DNA of 64,000 nucleotides from Hydrogenophaga sp. (lineage in GTDB: Bacteria; Pseudomonadota; Gammaproteobacteria; Burkholderiales; Burkholderiaceae_C), in the NCBI RefSeq assembly GCF_011772445.1, contig NZ_WVZN01000045.1, forward strand, positions 62,001 through 126,000, in the 5' to 3' direction. The position numbers and the translations under genes are program-made. The first letter of the stretch is position 1; each line of letters starts with the position of its first letter. Below the pieces are notes generated by a model that worked only from the letters and a program-made list of their open reading frames with translations, had not been told where the DNA came from and did not search any database. Below are positions 59,676-64,000 of this stretch, piece by piece.

Positions 59676-61433
59676 ATGGCCGCTGAAGCAAGTTCCGATC
59701 TGATCCCCGTCGTCATGCTGCTGGGCGCGGCCGTGGTGGCCGTGCCGCTGTTCAAGCGCATCGGCCTGGGCTCGGTGCTCGGCTACCTGGCGGCGGGCCT
59801 GGCCATCGGCCCCTTCGGTCTGGGCTGGTTCAGCGACCCGCAGACCATCATCCACACCGCCGAACTCGGTGTGGTCATGTTTCTCTTCGTCATCGGCCTG
59901 GAGATGCAGCCCTCGCACCTGTGGGCGCTGCGCCGCGCCATCTTCGGCCTGGGCAGCCTGCAGGTGCTGGTGTGCGGGGCCCTGCTCACGCTGGTGGGCG
60001 TGGCCTTCGGCTTTTCCTGGACGGTGTCCTTCATCAGCGCCATGGGCTTCGTGCTCACGTCCACCGCCATCGTGATGCAACTGCTGGGCGAGCGCGGCGA
60101 CATCGCCACGCCGCGCGGGCAGAAGATCGTCTCCATCCTGCTGTTCGAGGACCTGCTCATCGTGCCGCTGCTGGCCGTGGTGGCCTTCCTCTCGCCGGAC
60201 GCGGCGGCCGAGGTGTCGGGCACCTCGCGCTGGGTGTCGGTGGGCATCGGCGCGGGCTCGATCGCGCTGCTGGTGGCGGTGGGGGTCTGGCTGCTCAACC
60301 CGCTGTTCCGCGTGCTGGCCAACGCCCACGCGCGCGAGGTGATGACCGCCGCCGCGCTGCTGGTGGTGCTGGGCGCGGCGCTGCTCATGCAATTGGGCGG
60401 CCTGTCCATGGCCATGGGCGCCTTCCTCGCGGGCGTGCTGTTGTCCGAGTCCACCTTCCGCCACCAGCTCGAGGCCGACATCGAGCCCTTTCGCGGCCTG
60501 CTGCTGGGCCTGTTCTTCCTTGGCGTGGGCATGTCGCTGGACCTGTCGGCCGTGGCGCAGCACTGGGCGCTCATCGTGGCCGGTGTGCTCTCGCTGATGG
60601 TGGTGAAGGCGCTGGGCATCTACGTCGTTGCGCGCCTTACCCACAGCGCGCACGAAGACGCGTTGGACCGCGCGGTGCTGATGGCGCAGGGCGGCGAGTT
60701 CGCTTTCGTGCTGTTCGCGGCCGCGCTCGCGGGCCGTGTGATCGATCCGGTGGTCAACGCCAACATGACGGCCATCGTGGTGCTGTCGATGGCGCTTACG
60801 CCGCTGGCCGTGCTCGCATTGCAGCGCTGGGCGCCGCGCGTGTCGCCGTCCACCGCCGGCGCGCCAGTGCCCGACCACGAGGCCGGTGCCGTGCTCATCA
60901 TCGGCCTCGGCCGCGTGGGCCAGATCGCCAGCCAGAACCTGCTGCTGCTGGGCGCCGAGATCACCATCATCGACGCCGACCCGCAGCTCGCGCGCGAGGC
61001 CGAGCACTTCGGCTTCAAGGTGTATTACGGTGACGGCACGCGGCTGGACATCCTGCACGCGGCGGGCGCGGGAACCGCGAAGGTGATTCTCGTCTGCGTG
61101 GACGAGGCCAGCGCCGCCACGCAGATCGTGCAGCAATGCAAACACGCGTTCCCGCAGGCGCGGGTCATCGCACGCTCCTTCGACCGCGAGCACGCGGCCA
61201 CGCTGGTGAAGGCCGGTGCCGACGTGCAGGTGCGCGAGACCTTCGAGTCCGCGATGGTGATGGGCCGCGAGGCCATGCTCGCGCTGGGCACCGAGCCAGC
61301 GGCGGTGGAGGCGATCGTGACCGACATCCGGCGACGCGACGCCGAGCGCTTCCAGATGGAGCTCGACGGCGGCGGCCTGGTGGCGGGGCGGCCGATGATC
61401 CTGGGGAACCTGCGCGGGTGGAAGGGGCGGTAA
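59676..61433 (+). CDS. Monovalent cation:proton antiporter (KefC/CPA2 type)
   Basis: 585 residues. About 12 hydrophobic segments (about 8-385) form a CPA2 exchanger; IGLGSVLGYLAAGLAIGP, ELGVVMFLFVIGLEM and LFEDLLIVPLLAVVAF are typical. A linker then leads to a Rossmann RCK-N domain (VLIIGLGRVGQIASQNLLLLGAEITIIDAD) which gates the transporter by nucleotide or glutathione. It probably exports K+ in exchange for H+. AAGGAGACC stands in front of the ATG. It starts 12 bp after the LysR stop, perhaps by chance. Confidence 0.9.
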   Translation: MAAEASSDLIPVVMLLGAAVVAVPLFKRIGLGSVLGYLAAGLAIGPFGLGWFSDPQTIIHTAELGVVMFLFVIGLEMQPSHLWALRRAIFGLGSLQVLVCGALLTLVGVAFGFSWTVSFISAMGFVLTSTAIVMQLLGERGDIATPRGQKIVSILLFEDLLIVPLLAVVAFLSPDAAAEVSGTSRWVSVGIGAGSIALLVAVGVWLLNPLFRVLANAHAREVMTAAALLVVLGAALLMQLGGLSMAMGAFLAGVLLSESTFRHQLEADIEPFRGLLLGLFFLGVGMSLDLSAVAQHWALIVAGVLSLMVVKALGIYVVARLTHSAHEDALDRAVLMAQGGEFAFVLFAAALAGRVIDPVVNANMTAIVVLSMALTPLAVLALQRWAPRVSPSTAGAPVPDHEAGAVLIIGLGRVGQIASQNLLLLGAEITIIDADPQLAREAEHFGFKVYYGDGTRLDILHAAGAGTAKVILVCVDEASAATQIVQQCKHAFPQARVIARSFDREHAATLVKAGADVQVRETFESAMVMGREAMLALGTEPAAVEAIVTDIRRRDAERFQMELDGGGLVAGRPMILGNLRGWKGR

Positions 61434-61553
61434 GGCGGGGACGCCCATGGCTTGAGGACGGGATCGATCCGGCGGGTTCGGTGACGAAGCGGCGGCGCCA
61501 ACGGGCGATGGCCCGTTCGCTTCCCTCCAACTTACCTGCAGGTGATTCCAGCC

Positions 61554-62906
61554 ATGGTTCCTCGTTCCCCCTTCAAGTCAGACAACGCCGCGGCCTCCCG
61601 CCAGAAGGAACTTCAGAAGTCGATGTGCGTTCCGGGCGAGAAACGCCTGAGTCTGCGCAAGTTGTACGAATTCGCTGCGCGCGAGGCCGCCAGCAAGAAG
61701 AAGGGCGTCGTCGTGTTGCATGTCCGCACGACCAAGGGGCCTTCTCCTGGCGAGGAGACGTTCAAGGCCAGCACGCGGCCGAAAAAGATCAGCACCGCCA
61801 AAGTGGCCGAAGGGGAAGCGGTCGAATGGTTCGACAACTCCATCAAGCCCATGCTGAACAAGAGCCCGATGTATTCGGCGGAGGTTCAGCAGGCCCTGGC
61901 CGATATCGTGTACGTCGTCGCCAAGCACCAGCGCGTGGTGCTCAATGATCCGGAGTTCCTGCGCTTGCTCAAGGTGGTGGCGCAGGCCACCCCCGTCGCA
62001 CCCGAAAGAAAATGCCCGGCCATTCCCGAGGCTGTCTTGCAGCCGAGCGCGGGCGTTGCGGACATCCCCCCGCCCATCGAGACGACGAAGCACCCGACGG
62101 GTGAGATGGGTTCGCGGTTTGTGAAGGCCGAGCTGACGGCCTCGCTGCGCCGGATTTGCGACGACATGCGATCGCGCGGCGAGACGACGAGACCCCTGTT
62201 GGACGCGCAAGGCAAGCTGGTGGCGCAACTGCACATCCGGTCAAGGCAAACCGGCACCTTGATTTGCCTGGATGAGGCCGGCGATGGTGGCTGTCCGCAG
62301 GGCGAAGGCTTGGTCATGAGCGCGACAGGCGAGCAGCTTCATGTGCACAAAGTCGAGTTCTCGTCCCTTGAAGAGGCGATGGCCCTCTCTCAAGCGAACC
62401 ATTGGCTGGCGCTTGCCCAGCGGTTCGAATCCGCGATCGTGCCCATCACCATCGACCGCGTGGCGGTCTTGAAGGAGCAAGCGCTGGCGCTCAACCAGGC
62501 CATGGCCGATCTTTGCAAAGCCATGGTCGAGAAGAACTGCCCGCACCTGTGGACGGACGGCGCCCATCAGGTCTGGACCAATGAAGTGAACCGCAAGCGC
62601 TTTCACTTCTCGGCCACCATCAGCACGACGCCGGATGGCAAGCACCTGCTGACCGTTGAATCCCACGATGCCTATTGGAGCGAGGGAGTGAAGGACCTGT
62701 GGGGCAGTGCACTGATGTCGGAGAACGCAGCCGACGGTTCATGCGCGGTGATGTCGTTCCGATTGAACCGGAAGGACCTCAACACCGACAAGGACTTCCT
62801 GCAAATCGGTGATCTGGATGCCGCCTTGCACAACATGAAGCGCCTGTTGAGCCTGGTTCGGTCATTCGTGGAGGATGTCAACCGGCTCAAGGCCGCGTCG
62901 ACCTGA
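61554..62906 (+). CDS. Hypothetical protein
   Basis: A 450-residue protein I do not recognise. There is no signal peptide or membrane segment, so it is cytoplasmic. It has a lysine-rich N-terminus (about 1-80), a middle region with SLRRICDDMRSRGETTRPL, and a C-terminal half with paired cysteines (ICLDEAGDGGCP, CPHLW). AGGTGA 8 bases before ATG 61554 decides the start over GTG 61542. GC content is lower than its neighbours, so it may be acquired. The neighbours give no hint of function. Confidence 0.65.
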   Translation: MVPRSPFKSDNAAASRQKELQKSMCVPGEKRLSLRKLYEFAAREAASKKKGVVVLHVRTTKGPSPGEETFKASTRPKKISTAKVAEGEAVEWFDNSIKPMLNKSPMYSAEVQQALADIVYVVAKHQRVVLNDPEFLRLLKVVAQATPVAPERKCPAIPEAVLQPSAGVADIPPPIETTKHPTGEMGSRFVKAELTASLRRICDDMRSRGETTRPLLDAQGKLVAQLHIRSRQTGTLICLDEAGDGGCPQGEGLVMSATGEQLHVHKVEFSSLEEAMALSQANHWLALAQRFESAIVPITIDRVAVLKEQALALNQAMADLCKAMVEKNCPHLWTDGAHQVWTNEVNRKRFHFSATISTTPDGKHLLTVESHDAYWSEGVKDLWGSALMSENAADGSCAVMSFRLNRKDLNTDKDFLQIGDLDAALHNMKRLLSLVRSFVEDVNRLKAAST

Positions 62907-62944
62907 CGCCACCGCCTCCCTGCCCCGCCGGGCAGGGACCGCGA

Positions 62945-64000
62945 TCAGAACGACTCCCACTCGCCGATGGCGTCGTCGCCGGAGGCTTTGGCGCTCAGCA
63001 CCGGCGGCGCCGCCTTGGCAGGCGCAACGGCTTTTGCGGGCGCAGCCACGGGCGCGCTCACGGGCTTGGCCGTGGGCGCAGCCGGCCTGGTTGCCGCCGC
63101 GACAGGCTTGGCCACCGGCGCGGGCTTGGACGCCGCCAACAGCGCCGGCTCGCGCCGCTGCTGCAGATCGCCCGCCGTCAGCGCGGCGATGCCGCCCGCG
63201 GAAGCCGCCCCGCCATCCAGGCGGAAGATGCGCACCACCTCGGCCAGCCGCGCCGCCTGGTCGTTCATGCTCGATGCGGCGGCGGCGCTTTCTTCCACCA
63301 GCGCGGCGTTCTGCTGCGTCATCTGGTCCAGGTTGGACACGGCCGCGTTGATCTGGTTGACGCCTTCGGCCTGTTCGCCCGAGGCGCTGGCGATCTCGCC
63401 GATGATGTCGCGCACGCGGACCACGTTCTCCACGATCTCGCTCATGGTCTGGCCGGCCTGGTTCACCAGTTCGGTGCCCACCGTCACCTTGTCCACGCTG
63501 GCGCCGATCAGGCCCTTGATTTCCTTCGCGGCCTGCGCACTGCGCTGCGCGAGGTTGCGCACCTCGCCGGCCACCACGGCGAAGCCGCGGCCCTGTTCAC
63601 CGGCGCGCGCGGCTTCCACCGCGGCGTTGAGCGCCAGGATGTTGGTCTGGAAAGCGATGCCGTCGATGACGCCGATGATGTCGTTGATCTTGCGCGAGGC
63701 CTGGTTGATCTCTTCCATGGTCGAGACGACCTGGTTCACCACCGAGCCACCCTTCTGCGCGCTCTGGCCCGCCACGTCGGCGAGCTGGTTGGCCACGCGG
63801 GCCGAGTCGGCCGACTGCTTGATCGCACCCGACATCTGCTCCATCGAGGCGGCGGTCTGCTGCAGGTTGCTGGCGGTCTGCTCGGTGCGCGACGACAGGT
63901 CGTTGTTGCCGGTGGAAATTTCCTTGGCCGCCACGGTGATGTTCTCCGTGCCGCGCTTGACGTCCGCCACCACGCTCACCAGGCGGTCGCGCATGGTGCC
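62945..64000 (-). CDS. Methyl-accepting chemotaxis protein (N-terminus outside window)
   Basis: At least 350 residues of the cytoplasmic half of a chemoreceptor; the sensing and membrane parts lie beyond base 64000, so the Met at 63994 is internal. The hairpin tip that binds CheA/CheW ([43 protein letters not shown]) is perfect, flanked by coiled-coil methylation helices. An Ala/Pro/Lys-rich linker of about 80 residues ends in EWESF, the xWxxF tether for CheR/CheB methylation enzymes. Confidence 0.95.
   Translation of the reverse strand, partial: GTMRDRLVSVVADVKRGTENITVAAKEISTGNNDLSSRTEQTASNLQQTAASMEQMSGAIKQSADSARVANQLADVAGQSAQKGGSVVNQVVSTMEEINQASRKINDIIGVIDGIAFQTNILALNAAVEAARAGEQGRGFAVVAGEVRNLAQRSAQAAKEIKGLIGASVDKVTVGTELVNQAGQTMSEIVENVVRVRDIIGEIASASGEQAEGVNQINAAVSNLDQMTQQNAALVEESAAAASSMNDQAARLAEVVRIFRLDGGAASAGGIAALTAGDLQQRREPALLAASKPAPVAKPVAAATRPAAPTAKPVSAPVAAPAKAVAPAKAAPPVLSAKASGDDAIGEWESF

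Overview
High-GC, gene-dense chromosome of a betaproteobacterium, most likely a member of the Comamonadaceae (Hydrogenophaga-like). The reasons are the NahR/NagGH-type salicylate genes, the recG-oxyR-ubiA order, a Bug-type solute receptor, the style of the spc/alpha ribosomal cluster and the frequent AAGGAGACAA-type ribosome binding sites. The genus assignment is inference; no rRNA gene is present.

Layout. 1-1865: the end of an M42-type peptidase (NAGGN osmoprotectant type) facing an MFS transporter. 1950-8240: an accessory island with an AT-richer start. It holds an orphan secreted protein, two paralogous lipoproteins and a 1482-residue protein that joins a DUF2235/Tle1-like lipase domain to EF-hand-like and RTX calcium-binding repeats. 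This is the best candidate here for an undescribed system (toxin plus lipoprotein immunity). 8244-13600: the queuosine genes tgt and queA, separated by a salicylate 5-hydroxylase-like cluster (NahR-type regulator, nagG, nagH, Rieske ferredoxin). 13673-18439: recG, a lipoprotein, oxyR, ubiA. 18500-29384: a complete glycerol module, with glpR-glpK-proC on one strand and glpSTPQ-DUF2160-glpV-glpD on the other. Glycerol is imported by an ABC transporter, phosphorylated by GlpK and oxidised by GlpD.

29381-38718: the spc and alpha ribosomal operons, rplN to rplQ, with secY, infA, rpmJ and rpoA inside. They are preceded by a consensus promoter and interrupted by an attenuator-like leader before rpsD. 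An initiator tRNA-fMet gene and a strong terminator follow. 38774-40390: an MFS exporter with a C-terminal alpha/beta barrel extension. 40466-43726: a promoter and structured leader, then rnk, a Usp-like gene, a hexapeptide-repeat protein and a GNAT-like gene. 43657-45653: a pair of membrane or periplasmic c-type cytochromes. 45741-47144: a MocR-type regulator. 47154-47424: a REPIN-like pair of inverted palindromic repeats.

47448-54846: a thioredoxin-like gene, then a ROK repressor leading a sugar ABC transporter (ATPase, permease, binding protein), an IolE-like isomerase and a Gfo/Idh/MocA dehydrogenase. These form a carbohydrate or polyol uptake and oxidation operon. 54854-59663: a hydroxyacid catabolism cluster (Bug receptor, HIBADH-like dehydrogenase, FMN hydroxyacid oxidase, RraA-like protein) divergent from a LysR regulator. 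59676-61433: a KefC-like antiporter. 61554-62906: a protein of unknown function. 62945-64000: the signalling end of a methyl-accepting chemotaxis protein, cut by the window end.
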